Source: Bacillus sp. V59.32b (lineage in GTDB: Bacteria; Bacillota; Bacilli; Bacillales; DSM-1321). Taken from it: a DNA stretch of 64,000 bases. The notes below the pieces were generated by a model. That model was not told where the DNA came from, made no database searches, and saw only the letters and a list, made by a program, of their open reading frames with translations. The stretch is from NCBI RefSeq assembly GCF_003429085.1, contig NZ_QVTC01000004.1, forward strand, positions 1-64,000. Direction: 5' to 3'. The position numbers were made by a program, and so were the translations under genes. Below are positions 47,786-57,118 of this stretch, piece after piece (the first letter of the stretch is position 1; the number at the start of each line of letters is the position of its first letter).

Positions 47786-49501
47786 TTATTTTATTGCTTT
47801 ATTCACAGCTTCCATGACCGCTTCGTTTGTATCTAAATCTAAAACAGATTCAGCAAGCTTCTCCATGTCTGCTTTTGATAATTTACTGATGAGTGAACGT
47901 GCTTTTAATATCGATGTAGCACTCATTGAGAATTCATCCAGACCCAGCCCCAACAATACAGGAATAGCTGTCTCGTCACCGGCCATTTCTCCGCACATTC
48001 CGGCCCATTTGCCATGTCTATGCGCGGCATCGATAACCATTTTCACAAGACGCAGGATCGCCGGATTATATGGTTGATACAAATATGAAATCCGTTCGTT
48101 CATCCGGTCAGCGGCCATTGTATATTGAATTAAGTCATTTGTCCCGATGCTGAAGAAATCCACTTCTTTAGCAAATGTATCGGCCATTACTGCGGTAGAC
48201 GGAATTTCAACCATGATGCCGACTTCAATTCCGTCGGCAACAGAGGTGCCGGAAGCAACAAGCTTTTGCTTTTCTTCTTCAAGAATCGCTTTGGCCTGAC
48301 GGAATTCCCCTAGTGTCGCGATCATGGGGAACATGATTTTCAGATTCCCATATGTGCTTGCACGAAGCAGCGCGCGCAGCTGCGTCCGGAAAATATCCTG
48401 CTGATCCAAGCACAGGCGAATGGCACGGTAACCAAGGAACGGGTTCATTTCCTTAGGAAGATCCAGATAAGGCAATTCCTTATCCCCGCCGATATCAAGC
48501 GTACGGACGACAACCGGTTTTCCTTTCATGCCTTCCAAAACGGCTTTATAAGATTCAAACTGTTCGTCTTCAGTAGGGAGCTGGTCTCGTCCCATATACA
48601 GGAATTCTGTACGGTAGAGGCCTATCGCTTCCCCACCATTGTTCACTACACCTTCTAAATCCTTAGGTGTGCCAATGTTTGCTGCAAGCTCAACATGATG
48701 TCCGTCAGCAGAAACAGTTTTTTCATTCACAAGCTTAGCCCATTCAGCCTTTTGCTGTTCATATGCTGCTGCTTGTTCTTCATATTTTTTGATTAGTTCA
48801 GGTGTCGGGTTGATATGGACTTCACCATTGATGCCATCCACGATGACCATGTCCCCATTTTGAATTGAGGTAGTCGCCGCTTTCGTTCCTACAACCGCGG
48901 GAATTTCCATAGAGCGGGCCATAATTGCGGAATGGGAAGTGCGCCCTCCAATATCAGTTGTGAAACCTAAAACAAATTGACGATTCAATTGAGCTGTATC
49001 TGATGGTGTTAAATCCTCAGCGATGATAACCACTTCATCCTGGATCATACTCGGATTGGGTATTTGAACACCAAGCAGGTGGGAAAGGATTCGCTTCGTC
49101 ACATCGCGAATGTCGGCAGCGCGTTCTTTCATGTATTCGTTGTCCATCTGTTCAAACATTGCGATAAACATATCTGCTGTATCTTTTAAAGCAAACTCCG
49201 CGTTAATGTTTTCGGATTTTATTTTTTCTTCAATCGGTCCCAGCATTTCAGGATCGCTTACAACTAATAAATGTGCGTCGAAAATGGCTGCTTTATCTGC
49301 TCCCAAATCCGTTTCAGCCTTGTCGCGAATCTTCTGAAGCTCGGATTTTGAAGTTTCGACGGCCTTTTGAAATCTTGATAGTTCTTCTTCAACTGATTCA
49401 ATGGTTTGTTTCGATACCGATAAATCGGGTTCGATCAATCGATAAGCCTTTGCAATCGCAATGCCGTTTGAAGCGGCAATGCCGTTTAATAATGTAGACA
49501 T
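47786..49501 (-). CDS. ptsI: PTS enzyme I (PEP-protein phosphotransferase)
   Basis: A 571-aa cytoplasmic enzyme that takes phosphate from PEP onto its histidine H190 in [12 protein letters not shown] and passes it to HPr. The PEP-binding barrel follows, with [15 protein letters not shown] and [10 protein letters not shown], and the active-site cysteine motif GMCGEMAGD. Its ATG overlaps the stop of ptsH by one base, so the two are co-translated. It supplies the beta-diglycoside PTS encoded nearby and any other PTS of the cell. Confidence 0.97.
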   Translation of the reverse strand: MSTLLNGIAASNGIAIAKAYRLIEPDLSVSKQTIESVEEELSRFQKAVETSKSELQKIRDKAETDLGADKAAIFDAHLLVVSDPEMLGPIEEKIKSENINAEFALKDTADMFIAMFEQMDNEYMKERAADIRDVTKRILSHLLGVQIPNPSMIQDEVVIIAEDLTPSDTAQLNRQFVLGFTTDIGGRTSHSAIMARSMEIPAVVGTKAATTSIQNGDMVIVDGINGEVHINPTPELIKKYEEQAAAYEQQKAEWAKLVNEKTVSADGHHVELAANIGTPKDLEGVVNNGGEAIGLYRTEFLYMGRDQLPTEDEQFESYKAVLEGMKGKPVVVRTLDIGGDKELPYLDLPKEMNPFLGYRAIRLCLDQQDIFRTQLRALLRASTYGNLKIMFPMIATLGEFRQAKAILEEEKQKLVASGTSVADGIEVGIMVEIPSTAVMADTFAKEVDFFSIGTNDLIQYTMAADRMNERISYLYQPYNPAILRLVKMVIDAAHRHGKWAGMCGEMAGDETAIPVLLGLGLDEFSMSATSILKARSLISKLSKADMEKLAESVLDLDTNEAVMEAVNKAIK

Positions 49502-49767
49502 TATTCAGCTAAACCTTCTTTTGTCAAAGTTTCTTCAAGCGTGTTCAATGCGTCTTGCTCATCGCTTCCCTCAGCTGAAATCGTAATCTCCGCATCTTTA
49601 CCGACACCAAGTGACATGACGCCCATAATCGATTTAAGGTTAACTTTCTTTCCTTTATGCTCAAGGTTAATTTCGGAGTCGAATTTTCCTGCAGCCTGTA
49701 CAAGCAATGTTGCCGGGCGAGCGTGAATACCTGTTTCTGCAATAACTTTAAACGTTTTCTCTACCAT
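49501..49767 (-). CDS. ptsH: PTS phosphocarrier protein HPr
   Basis: An 88-aa HPr with the catalytic H15 in GIHARPAT and the regulatory S46 in [11 protein letters not shown], which HPr kinase phosphorylates to form the CcpA corepressor. ATG at 49767 follows AAGGAG at about eight bases; the upstream ATG at 49776 overlaps this site. It is the first gene of ptsHI. No ptsG lies upstream, unlike B. subtilis. Confidence 0.97.
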   Translation of the reverse strand: MVEKTFKVIAETGIHARPATLLVQAAGKFDSEINLEHKGKKVNLKSIMGVMSLGVGKDAEITISAEGSDEQDALNTLEETLTKEGLAE

Positions 49768-50090
49768 CGTGATCATTCTCCTTAAACGATTGATTTGATG
49801 AAGCCTGTCTTACCTTTTCTTTTACACGTATAGAATTTTTATATGTTCATGTTTCCCAGCTTGGGATAATTCTATTTTATAAAAATGAGAAAAAAGCTTT
49901 TGGAAATGAAAGCATTTTCAAAAATGATATGTCCCAAAACAGCTATCTTTCCTTTGTCAGACAATGCATACATCATTTATTCTTACTATTACAATTTACA
50001 TAATAATCACATGTAAATCAAATAAAAAACGCAAGATTCGAAGGAGGGTCATCCCGTGATTCACATTCTGTTCAAAAATAAATGGCTGCA
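49768..50090. other. Intergenic region upstream of ptsHI
   Basis: AT-rich, no convincing gene. It contains the variant cre-like sequence TGAAAGCATTTTCA at 49907-49920 and, at 50056-50094 on the plus strand, a 12-codon GTG frame after AAGGAGGG that I regard as unproven. The ptsHI promoter should lie here, but I could not choose one match with confidence. Confidence 0.4.
49907..49920. promoter_or_regulatory. Weak cre-like sequence upstream of ptsHI
   Basis: TGAAAGCATTTTCA has the symmetric arms of a cre but CA instead of the central CG. It lies 140 bp upstream of ptsH. Confidence 0.3.
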
Positions 50091-50876
50091 TTAAATATCC
50101 AGTTGGGCTTCCTTTGTAAAAAAGACCCGGTAAGCAAGCAATATAAACAAAATAACCGCCAAAGAAACGCTGCCTAATATCCCCAATAAAATCGCAATTT
50201 GATATTCAATCGCCACCATCGGGCTTATGCCGGCCAATATCTGTCCTGTCATCATTCCAGGCAGGAAAATAATACCCATTCCGAGCATGTTGTTTAATGT
50301 TGGCAGGACTGCTGAATCAAAAGCACGATCCGTATATCTCTTCACCGCTTTGGAAGGAGTAGCCCCTAACATGAGCGCTCCTTCGATCCGATCCCTTTCA
50401 TTCGTCAATCCTTCAAGCAACGTTTTCATTCCCAAGGTAATCCCCGTCATCGCGTTTCCGATAATCATCCCGGCAATCGGGATGAAATACCTTGGTTCAT
50501 ACCATGGCTGAAAATGGATGACCACCCCATTAAAGTATAATAAAGCGGCCAGCGGACCGACTACCATCGAAATGACAATAGCCAGCTTGATTTTTTTATT
50601 AAGCTTGCGATCCAGCTGCTTAAAAATGGTTCTGATCGCAAGTATCTCCATGAGAGAAAGAAAACCAATCGATAACAGCGGGTGCGGATTATCAAATATA
50701 TAAGTCAGAACATATCCCGCCAGCACGAGCTGTAGAGTCATCCTCACTGTAGCGATAATAATCCTTCTCTCGCGTGAAATCCCTCTCCATTTCACGATCA
50801 GCAGCAAAATAATAACAAACAGATATGCAGCGCCAAGCCTCCATAATTCGATATCAATAATTCCTTTAGAATCCAT
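50091..50876 (-). CDS. fetB: FetB/YbbM-type ABC transporter permease (UPF0014)
   Basis: A 261-aa membrane protein with seven predicted helices. The UPF0014 block TVRMTLQLVLAGYVL, the GMIIGNAMTGITLGMKTL motif and LGATPSKAVKRY are clear. E. coli FetB with FetA exports iron, though other metals are possible. ATG follows TAGGAGCG at five bases. Its ATPase partner is upstream on the same strand, but the pair is split by a 225-bp gap holding the three-hairpin element (50909-51050), whereas such partners usually lie close together. Confidence 0.85.
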   Translation of the reverse strand: MDSKGIIDIELWRLGAAYLFVIILLLIVKWRGISRERRIIIATVRMTLQLVLAGYVLTYIFDNPHPLLSIGFLSLMEILAIRTIFKQLDRKLNKKIKLAIVISMVVGPLAALLYFNGVVIHFQPWYEPRYFIPIAGMIIGNAMTGITLGMKTLLEGLTNERDRIEGALMLGATPSKAVKRYTDRAFDSAVLPTLNNMLGMGIIFLPGMMTGQILAGISPMVAIEYQIAILLGILGSVSLAVILFILLAYRVFFTKEAQLDI

Positions 50877-50908
50877 TTAACGCTCCTATCTATGATACAT
50901 AGTATCGT

Positions 50909-51050
50909 TACTTTTTGGCACATTTTATCTCCAACTGCATAGGCCAAGAGAAAGCGCGCTTTCTCCTTTGACTATGCAGTTGGGGCAACCTTTCAGCTTT
51001 GCTGAAAGGCCTGTGAAACTTTAGTTTCACATGAATGAGCCAAAAATATA
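50909..51050 (-). repeat. Three-hairpin 142-bp element, copy 2
   Basis: Read on the minus strand it matches copy 1: TATATTTTTGGCTCATT end, GTGAAAC/GTTTCAC, CCTTTCAGC/GCTGAAAGG, and a long stem beginning CCAACTGCATAG, ending at TGCCAAAAAGTA. The long stem differs from copy 1 at several places, including a T:A to C:G change on both arms. It lies between fetA and fetB. Both copies are 142 bp. Confidence 0.8.
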
Positions 51051-51101
51051 ATGTCAACAGCTTTTAAATTGTAATTTCTACTTATTATCTTGTTATTGTT
51101 T

Positions 51102-51722
51102 TTACAAATTGATGACTTCATCCGCATATCCTTCCGCCAGCATTTTCGAATGTGTAATCATAATAATCGTTCCTTGATTGTTCTTGGCTTCCTCGATGAA
51201 TCGGTTCATCATCGCCATTTCCGATTCTTCATCCAAAGCAGAAGTTGGCTCATCGAGTAGATAAACTTCCGGTTTCAAAAGCAACATTCGCGCCATCGCC
51301 AAGCGTTGTTTTTCTCCACCTGAAAGCTTTTCGGCATCATCATCCAACCGCTTGTCCAGCATAACAGTATGTAACACTCTCTTAAACTCTTCCTTTGTGC
51401 CTGCGGTTTTTTCAGAGAAATCTAATCCAATCTGTAAATTCTCCTCAATGCTCCCTGGGAATATAAGGGGAGTCTGTGAAAGCATCATTACTTTTCTTCG
51501 ATGGACAACCGGTTCGATTGTCTCGAGTAATTCTCCCTTATAAAAGATCTGTCCCCCGTTTGGATTGTTCATCCTGTTTAACAGTCTGAGGAGAGATGTT
51601 TTCCCAACTCCGCTTTGTCCAACTATACATGTTACGATTCCTTCACCAATCTTCAATTCCTCTAGCTGGATTATATCCTTGTAACTTACATCCTTGAGAT
51701 AAAACATATCGGCTTTTTTCAT
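51102..51722 (-). CDS. fetA: FetA/YbbL-type ABC transporter ATP-binding protein
   Basis: A 206-aa ATPase: Walker A GQSGVGKTS, Q-loop MLSQTPLIF, signature LSGGEKQR, Walker B VYLLDEPTSAL and switch MITHSK. It is short for an ABC protein, as are FetA/YbbL proteins. ATG follows GAGGG at eight bases. Its partner permease fetB lies downstream on the same strand beyond the inserted repeat element. Confidence 0.85.
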   Translation of the reverse strand: MKKADMFYLKDVSYKDIIQLEELKIGEGIVTCIVGQSGVGKTSLLRLLNRMNNPNGGQIFYKGELLETIEPVVHRRKVMMLSQTPLIFPGSIEENLQIGLDFSEKTAGTKEEFKRVLHTVMLDKRLDDDAEKLSGGEKQRLAMARMLLLKPEVYLLDEPTSALDEESEMAMMNRFIEEAKNNQGTIIMITHSKMLAEGYADEVINL

Positions 51723-51860
51723 CAGCTAAACCCTCGATTTCTATGTACTGTATGCAGACGCAGATTTTTTCATTTTCTTTCCTATATCCGTAAGGTACTA
51801 TAATCATATAACATTTTGCCAGCCAAGCACATCTGATTCACCAAGAATGGAGACATGAAA

Positions 51861-52700
51861 ATGCAGAATGCCTTATCAATTTCTAAACATGCGGTTTGGT
51901 TGATCCTGATGATTTTTTTGCTGACAGGCTGTCAGCAGCAAGAACAGAAACCTGTGCCGGAACAAGAAAGTACCCCGGCTGTTAACACTGAGGACAAACA
52001 ACCAACGGATTCAGGAACCGGCACGGAGTTAAATGAGAAAGAGCCAAAAGAAGCAAAAGGGAAAACCTTTCTCGCAACAGTAGTTAAAGTCGTTGATGGC
52101 GACACAGTAAAGATAAAAATGGATAATGGCCAGGAAGAGACGGTAAGGCTATTGTTAATTGATACACCTGAAACAGTCCACCCCTCAAAGCCGGTGCAGC
52201 CTTACGGGAAGGAAGCGAGCCAATTTGCAAAAAAACTGATGCCGGCCGGTTCACATATAGAGGTCGAACCCGGCATTGGCGAGCGCGATAAGTATGGGCG
52301 ACTGCTTGCTTATTTCTATGTAAACGGTGAAAGTGTTAATAAAAAATTGCTCGAAAACGGATTGGCGAGAGTCGCTTATGTATACGCTCCAAATACGAAA
52401 TACATCGATGAATTCAGAGAGCTTCAAGAACAAGCCAGGCAAAAAGAGCTCGGGATATGGTCGCTAGAAAATTATGCGACAGCCCAGGGCTTCGATGATT
52501 CGTCCGCTAGCACGGTTGCAGAAGCAGATGAGGCTATAAGTGAATCCTCTTCGTGTGAAATTAAAGGGAATATCAACTCCAGAGGCGAAAAAATTTATCA
52601 CGTTCCATCAGGTCAATATTATGGCATAACAAAACCGGAAGAAATGTTCTGTACGGAGGCCGAGGCGGAGGAAGCAGGCTTTCGGAAATCGCAGCGATAA
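51861..52700 (+). CDS. Secreted thermonuclease-family lipoprotein
   Basis: A 279-aa exported nuclease. A signal with lipobox LLTGC anchors it; a Glu/Gln/Thr-rich linker follows. The staphylococcal-nuclease domain (about 70-205) has VVKVVDGDTVKI, LLIDTPETVHP, YGKEAS, DKYGRLLAY and ENGLARVAYV. The C-terminal 45 residues (CEIKGNINSRGEKIYHVPSG..., FCTEAEAEEAGFR) form a small module often fused to such nucleases. ATG at 51861 is eight bases after GGAG; the ATG at 51855 is too close. It is monocistronic. Confidence 0.88.
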   Translation: MQNALSISKHAVWLILMIFLLTGCQQQEQKPVPEQESTPAVNTEDKQPTDSGTGTELNEKEPKEAKGKTFLATVVKVVDGDTVKIKMDNGQEETVRLLLIDTPETVHPSKPVQPYGKEASQFAKKLMPAGSHIEVEPGIGERDKYGRLLAYFYVNGESVNKKLLENGLARVAYVYAPNTKYIDEFRELQEQARQKELGIWSLENYATAQGFDDSSASTVAEADEAISESSSCEIKGNINSRGEKIYHVPSGQYYGITKPEEMFCTEAEAEEAGFRKSQR

Positions 52701-52705
52701 TCTTT

Positions 52706-52743
52706 TAAAGGGTCCCCCGGCAATGGGGGACCCTTTTCGTTTT
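52706..52743. terminator. Bidirectional terminator after the nuclease gene
   Basis: AAAGGGTCCCCC and GGGGGACCCTTT stem followed by TCGTTTT. Confidence 0.8.
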
Positions 52744-53479
52744 ATTTATAGATCATTTTTCTTGTCATTCCGCCGTCAACGGTTATATTCTCCCCGTTGA
52801 CAAAGTCGTTTTCATCATCGCATAAATACACGCATGCCTTTGCAATATCAATAGGCTTTCCTACCCTTTTCGACCAGTGCTGGTTATGGTCTTCCTCTGA
52901 TAATTCCTCATAATCCCCAGTTTCAATCCAGCCGGGACTGATCGAGTTGACACGTATTCGGTGCTCACTTAATGAAGCCGCAAGAGCATGGGTGATCGCG
53001 ATGATCCCGCCTTTTGAAGCAGAATATGCCTCGGTACCTTGTTCCGACATAAATGCTCTTGAGGAGGACATATTCACGATCGATGATCCCGGTTTCATGA
53101 TTTTTGCCGCTTCCTTTGAGGCAATGAAAACACTGCGCAGGTTAATCGCGAGAATGTCATCCCACTCGCTAACACTTAAATCAAATAAAGGCTTGAATTT
53201 GGACACGCCCGCGTTATTGATTAAAATATCCAGACTGCCAAAATGGCGGATTGTTTCATCAATGGCATGCTTAATCTCTTTCTCATCTATTACGTCCGTC
53301 CTGACAAAAATAGCTTGACTTCCCAAGGCATGTATTTCTTCTGCCGTCCTTAATCCTGTTTGTTCATCTTGTTCCGCAATAACCACCTTGGCTTCCTTCC
53401 TAGCAAAGTGTAAGGCAATTTCCTTCCCAATCCCGCTGCCGGCTCCTGTAACCAATACTGTTTTATTTACAAAGCTCAT
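52742..53479 (-). CDS. Short-chain dehydrogenase/reductase
   Basis: A 245-aa classical SDR: TGAGSGIGKEIA (cofactor), NNAGVSKF, catalytic Ser in VNMSSSRAF and YSASKGG with the Tyr and Lys of YxxxK, and a C-terminal GENITVDGGMT. The D/E after the second strand (AEQDEQ) suggests NAD preference. Either of two consecutive ATGs could start it; 53479 is better spaced from AGGAG. The substrate is unknown. It is convergent with the nuclease gene. Confidence 0.85.
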   Translation of the reverse strand: MSFVNKTVLVTGAGSGIGKEIALHFARKEAKVVIAEQDEQTGLRTAEEIHALGSQAIFVRTDVIDEKEIKHAIDETIRHFGSLDILINNAGVSKFKPLFDLSVSEWDDILAINLRSVFIASKEAAKIMKPGSSIVNMSSSRAFMSEQGTEAYSASKGGIIAITHALAASLSEHRIRVNSISPGWIETGDYEELSEEDHNQHWSKRVGKPIDIAKACVYLCDDENDFVNGENITVDGGMTRKMIYK

Positions 53480-53769
53480 CATTTCATCTCCTTATTAATC
53501 GCATACCTATTATTCACATTATGTACCCCAACATGTCTTCAAGGAAAACCAGAAGCAACATGCCAGAAAGTTCTGATAAATTCACAAAAAGTCTTTTTTT
53601 GTATTTTCACCTCTACAAATCTTCATTTTCTCCTAGGAAAAGTGATTAAATTCATCGTTTTATCTGTAATAAACCTCACTTTCTTATTTCGCAGGTATTG
53701 AAAAATCCCGCTACATTGTAGACACCCGGGAATAAGTGAAAAGCGCGCTTTTCAAAAGGTGCAAACTAA

Positions 53770-54264
53770 ATGGAGGATTTTTCAAAGCTTGCCGACCAAT
53801 ACTCTCCGATGATTCACAAAATCATTAGAACTTTATCCATTTACAAAAACAAAGAGGAATTTTTTCAGATTGGTCTGATTGCGTTGTGGGAAGCTCAAAC
53901 CAAGTTTGATCTGACGAAAGGAAGCTTTCATAATTTTGCCTATCTAATTGTGAAAGGAAGAATGTTGAATGAGTTAAGAAAGGAGAATCGCTATGACGGC
54001 AGGAATAAACCGTTTGATATAGAGTCGATTGATATCAGCAAAAAGCTTATGGTAAAAGATGAACCATTTTTGATCGAAAATTTGCAGTTTTATTGTGATG
54101 GGTTAACGAGAAACCAGGCACACTGGCTTATCCTGACTTTTCAAGAAGAAAGATCACAGTCCGAAATCGCCGAACAACTCGGTGTAAGTGTGCCAGCAGT
54201 GAAATCATGGCGACAATCGGCACTAAAAAAGCTAAGAAAAAACTCAGCCGAATTCCTCGTCTAG
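53770..54264 (+). CDS. Sigma-70-type small sigma factor
   Basis: A 164-aa protein with a region 2 (about 6-75: EEFFQIGLIALWEAQTKFDLTKGSFHNFAYLIVKGRMLNEL) and a C-terminal region 4 helix-turn-helix (about 115-160: RSQSEIAEQLGVSVPAVKSWRQSALKKLRK). It lacks region 3 and any adjacent membrane anti-sigma gene. It may direct transcription of a small regulon such as competence or stress genes. A GC-rich palindrome lies just before its AAAGGTG ribosome site. I cannot assign it to a named sigma factor. Confidence 0.75.
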   Translation: MEDFSKLADQYSPMIHKIIRTLSIYKNKEEFFQIGLIALWEAQTKFDLTKGSFHNFAYLIVKGRMLNELRKENRYDGRNKPFDIESIDISKKLMVKDEPFLIENLQFYCDGLTRNQAHWLILTFQEERSQSEIAEQLGVSVPAVKSWRQSALKKLRKNSAEFLV

Positions 54265-54287
54265 TTCTTAATTAGAAAAACCTATTA

Positions 54288-54325
54288 GAAAAAGCCATCT
54301 TCATGGATTATCCATGAGATGGCTC
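54288..54325 (-). terminator. Terminator of the 64-aa gene
   Basis: AGCCATCTCATGGAT and ATCCATGAAGATGGCT stem on the minus strand with a T-run (TTTTTC) after it. Confidence 0.7.
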
Positions 54326-54329
54326 CCTT

Positions 54330-54524
54330 TCAGCTTCTCGGTTCATCGAGATATTGATAGACTACTTCTCCACCATGCTGTGCGATCCCTCTAAAATGCT
54401 TGAAATCTTCTCTTTGTAAAAGAAAATGGCGAAAGGCCAAAAACTCTTCTTTACTGATCGTATATTCTTCCAATTCTCTGCTCGCAAGCTTATCGAGAAT
54501 TTCTTTAGCTTCATTTTCTTGCAA
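54330..54524 (-). CDS. Small hypothetical protein
   Basis: A 64-aa soluble protein, beginning MQENEAKEILDKLASRELEEY, with a middle segment ISKEEFLAFRHFLLQREDFKHFRG and a C-terminal GGEVVYQY. TTG at 54524 follows AGGAGG at seven bases, a strong site that decides the start. I recall similar small proteins in Bacillus but cannot name the family. It is followed by its own terminator and lies between the sigma-like factor and ykvS. Confidence 0.6.
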   Translation of the reverse strand: MQENEAKEILDKLASRELEEYTISKEEFLAFRHFLLQREDFKHFRGIAQHGGEVVYQYLDEPRS

Positions 54525-54789
54525 AACGCTTCCTCCTTGAAAAGCAAAACGATATACCATTTGCCCATACGTAGTTTTTTTAGTTTCCCACGATGCAGCG
54601 AAAACTTCAACAGGGAATCTTGATGTTTTTTTGGAAATGGAATGAAAGAACTAATTTCTTTACGAGCTGAGTAAAATAGTGCAAACTGTATATTATCTCC
54701 AATTTTGATACACTCTCTGGCATGTTGAACAGCAGCAGAAACCTCACCTATGGGAAACGCTTTAATAGGAATCGCAAAGGATGGTCGCA

Positions 54790-54966
54790 ATGAAAATAGC
54801 TGAAGTAGGCAATGTAATCGAGTTTCGTGATGGACTTAGAGGAATTGTAGAAAAAGTAAATGAAAATTCAGTGATTGTCGATGTTACTTACATGGAGAAT
54901 TATCGCGATCTAGAGCTGGAACAAAAAACAGTCGTTAACCATAAAAACTATCAGATCATTGAATGA
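54790..54966 (+). CDS. ykvS: YkvS-type DUF2187 protein
   Basis: A 58-aa protein of the DUF2187 family: IAEVGNVIEFRDGLRGIVEKVNENSVIVDVTYMENY and VVNHKNYQII closely follow B. subtilis YkvS as I recall it. It looks like a small beta-barrel (KOW/SH3-like) fold. AAGGAT stands nine bases before the ATG at 54790; the ATG at 54781 abuts that site. The function is unknown. Confidence 0.8.
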   Translation: MKIAEVGNVIEFRDGLRGIVEKVNENSVIVDVTYMENYRDLELEQKTVVNHKNYQIIE

Positions 54967-55116
54967 GTATAATTACCCAAGAAAACTCTAACCTTCGAGT
55001 TTTCTTTTTTTGTAACTTTTAATGGAGAAACTCGTCTATTTTAATAGCAACACATTTCTAAGGCTCATTCCTGGAAAATTGCTGAAAATACGAATACATA
55101 GACAGGAGGCAAAAGC

Positions 55117-55788
55117 ATGGGTAAATTAAAATTCATGTTACTTGGATTTTCGATTATCGGTCTACTATTAAGCGGATGTGGAACAGAGGCAAATGAAAAT
55201 GCCAAGGAAGAGAAAAAAGAAGTTAATACAGAAGAAAAGGAAGACACTTCCAGCAATAATCAAAATGAGGAAACTACTGAAGAGAACAACGAACAAGAGC
55301 CAAATAAAGATGAATCAACTGCTGTCCGGCTCATGGAGCAAAACCTGCGGTATCAGGTAAATGGCGGAGAACAACAAGAAACAGCTTTTCTTGTAAACAG
55401 CAGCAACCAAAACTTTAGCTTATATGTACTTCCCAACTACGAATTAACTGCTGAGGAACCAGGGAAGGACATCCTAAAATTTAAAAGCGATGCGGGTGTA
55501 AATGCTCGAATTGAATTGCTGCCTGACAATGTGAACTGGGCTGAAACCGAAGAAAATACACGGAACCAGCTTAAGGCGATTGGTGACGATGTTAAGCCTG
55601 TAACTGAACCTGGCCTTAAAATGGATAACGCTATTCTAGAGGAAGTCACGGTTGGAGATGAAAAAGTGACGTCTGTATTAATAAAAAATCCAAAAGCCCC
55701 TGTAAGGATGACGATCTTCACTACAAGCAGCGCCGATCATCGCAAGGCCTTTATAGAAATGGGCAAAACGATTTTAAAAACAAAATAA
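55117..55788 (+). CDS. Hypothetical lipoprotein
   Basis: A 223-aa exported protein with a lipobox LLSGC after a clear signal peptide. A 45-residue linker rich in Glu/Asn/Lys follows, then a soluble domain of about 150 residues with alternating beta-type segments (FSLYVLPNYEL, ARIELLPDNVNW, MTIFTT). AGGAGG lies seven bases before the ATG. I do not recognise the domain. It is monocistronic, with a terminator. Confidence 0.65.
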   Translation: MGKLKFMLLGFSIIGLLLSGCGTEANENAKEEKKEVNTEEKEDTSSNNQNEETTEENNEQEPNKDESTAVRLMEQNLRYQVNGGEQQETAFLVNSSNQNFSLYVLPNYELTAEEPGKDILKFKSDAGVNARIELLPDNVNWAETEENTRNQLKAIGDDVKPVTEPGLKMDNAILEEVTVGDEKVTSVLIKNPKAPVRMTIFTTSSADHRKAFIEMGKTILKTK

Positions 55789-55805
55789 GAACAGTCAATA
55801 TCCCT

Positions 55806-55842
55806 AAAAAGAATGCGGAACAAACGCCGCATTCTTTTTTTC
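55806..55842. terminator. Bidirectional terminator after the lipoprotein gene
   Basis: GAATGCGG and CCGCATTC stem, TTTTTTT after it on the plus strand and TTTTTAGG on the minus strand. Confidence 0.75.
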
Positions 55843-55875
55843 GCCTTAAAAGGCTCAACACTCGGCGAATGGTCT

Positions 55876-56922
55876 TTATATGTCTTCTTTTAACTTCTTT
55901 TTCCAGACAAGGAATAAAAATAGCATGCTGATATAACCAAATGAAGGATATAGAAACCCGAGAAGTCTGCCATATTCGATTCGTCCGACTATGTATGTGA
56001 TAAAAAAGATGGATAGCACGATGACGATGTTCGGAATATGAGTGAATGTACGGCTGATTTGCCTTTGCAATCCGAAAATATTACCGATTAATGATGTGAA
56101 GATTTCCCCGTAAACCACTAAAATAAAAATCCAATAAAAATTCGCTGCCCCATTTTTTATCAATTCAGCAGTAGGTATTTCATAAATGGACGCATCAGGC
56201 AAAGAAATCAGCGCACAATGCCCTGACAGCAAAATCGTTGTCAGAAAAATCCCGCCCAATATTCCCCCGTTCCTAATGGTTTGTTCATCACCGATTTCGT
56301 GTGCAACCGGTACAAGTACAGCCTGGGAAAGTCCAAGATTAAACGCAATATAAGCAAACGGCGAAAGGAACATCTTCCAGTTCAAATTTTCTTCCGGCAA
56401 TTTTAAAAAGGAATCGACAAATCCTCCACCTTTGATGGCAAAAAAACAAAGCATAAGACTAAAGAAAATCATCACCGGTACTACGAATGAGTTAACGGCA
56501 AATAATCCTTTTATCCCCAGAATAAGTACAATGGATGCCAGTATGATCGTTATAACAATCCCTGTATTTTTCGATGCCCCCAGCTGCTCCTCAAAAACAG
56601 CTCCCGCACCTGAGATCATCACCGACGTAACACCCAGGAGCATAAGTAAAAAAATAACGTTCACGATAGGAGCGATTTTTTTCCCGAATAAGTATCGATT
56701 AAAATCTTCATACGTAGCGGCACCAGCCCTTGAGGAAAGAAGCATCATCTTTGTACCGGTAAAAATAAACATGTACCCCGCTATTAATACTCCAATAAAG
56801 CCATAAAATCCGTATTGAGTGAAAAACTCCAAAATTTCTTTGCCAGTTGCGAATCCTGCACCAACGACAGTCCCGACATAAACGGCCGCAATCTGGAACG
56901 AGCCTGACCACCTTGACAGCAT
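55876..56922 (-). CDS. ykvI: YkvI-family membrane protein
   Basis: A 348-aa protein with about ten membrane helices. The N-terminal IAAVYVGTVVGAGFATGKEILEFF matches the YkvI group, distantly like amino acid transporters with a GAGFATG motif in helix 1. The substrate is unknown. ATG at 56922 follows GGAGGGGG; a longer frame reads through that site. It is convergent with the lipoprotein gene. Confidence 0.8.
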   Translation of the reverse strand: MLSRWSGSFQIAAVYVGTVVGAGFATGKEILEFFTQYGFYGFIGVLIAGYMFIFTGTKMMLLSSRAGAATYEDFNRYLFGKKIAPIVNVIFLLMLLGVTSVMISGAGAVFEEQLGASKNTGIVITIILASIVLILGIKGLFAVNSFVVPVMIFFSLMLCFFAIKGGGFVDSFLKLPEENLNWKMFLSPFAYIAFNLGLSQAVLVPVAHEIGDEQTIRNGGILGGIFLTTILLSGHCALISLPDASIYEIPTAELIKNGAANFYWIFILVVYGEIFTSLIGNIFGLQRQISRTFTHIPNIVIVLSIFFITYIVGRIEYGRLLGFLYPSFGYISMLFLFLVWKKKLKEDI

Positions 56923-57118
56923 GCTTCCCCCTCCTCTCCACATTTATATGTAGAGGTAGGCTTATTTAGACAAGCCATTTAATAATGAAGTTTTGTTGTT
57001 GTTAGACTCAGGCGAATCTTTTGTTTCCTTCTTCAACGGGCGTTGGTTGGGTTTTCCTAGTCTTCTCCTTGTTGTATCCTGTTAGATGAATTACACTTTA
57101 AGGAAGGGAGTGAATCAT

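Noticed and set aside
50056-50094. 12-codon leader peptide after AAGGAGGG upstream of ptsHI
   Set aside because: Too short, no promoter or following gene on that strand, and it runs into the fetB stop region.
54362-54790. 142-aa minus-strand ORF as a real gene
   Set aside because: Its second half overlaps the well-supported 64-aa gene in another frame and is Lys/Phe-rich as expected of a shadow; the first half is kept only as a weak finding.
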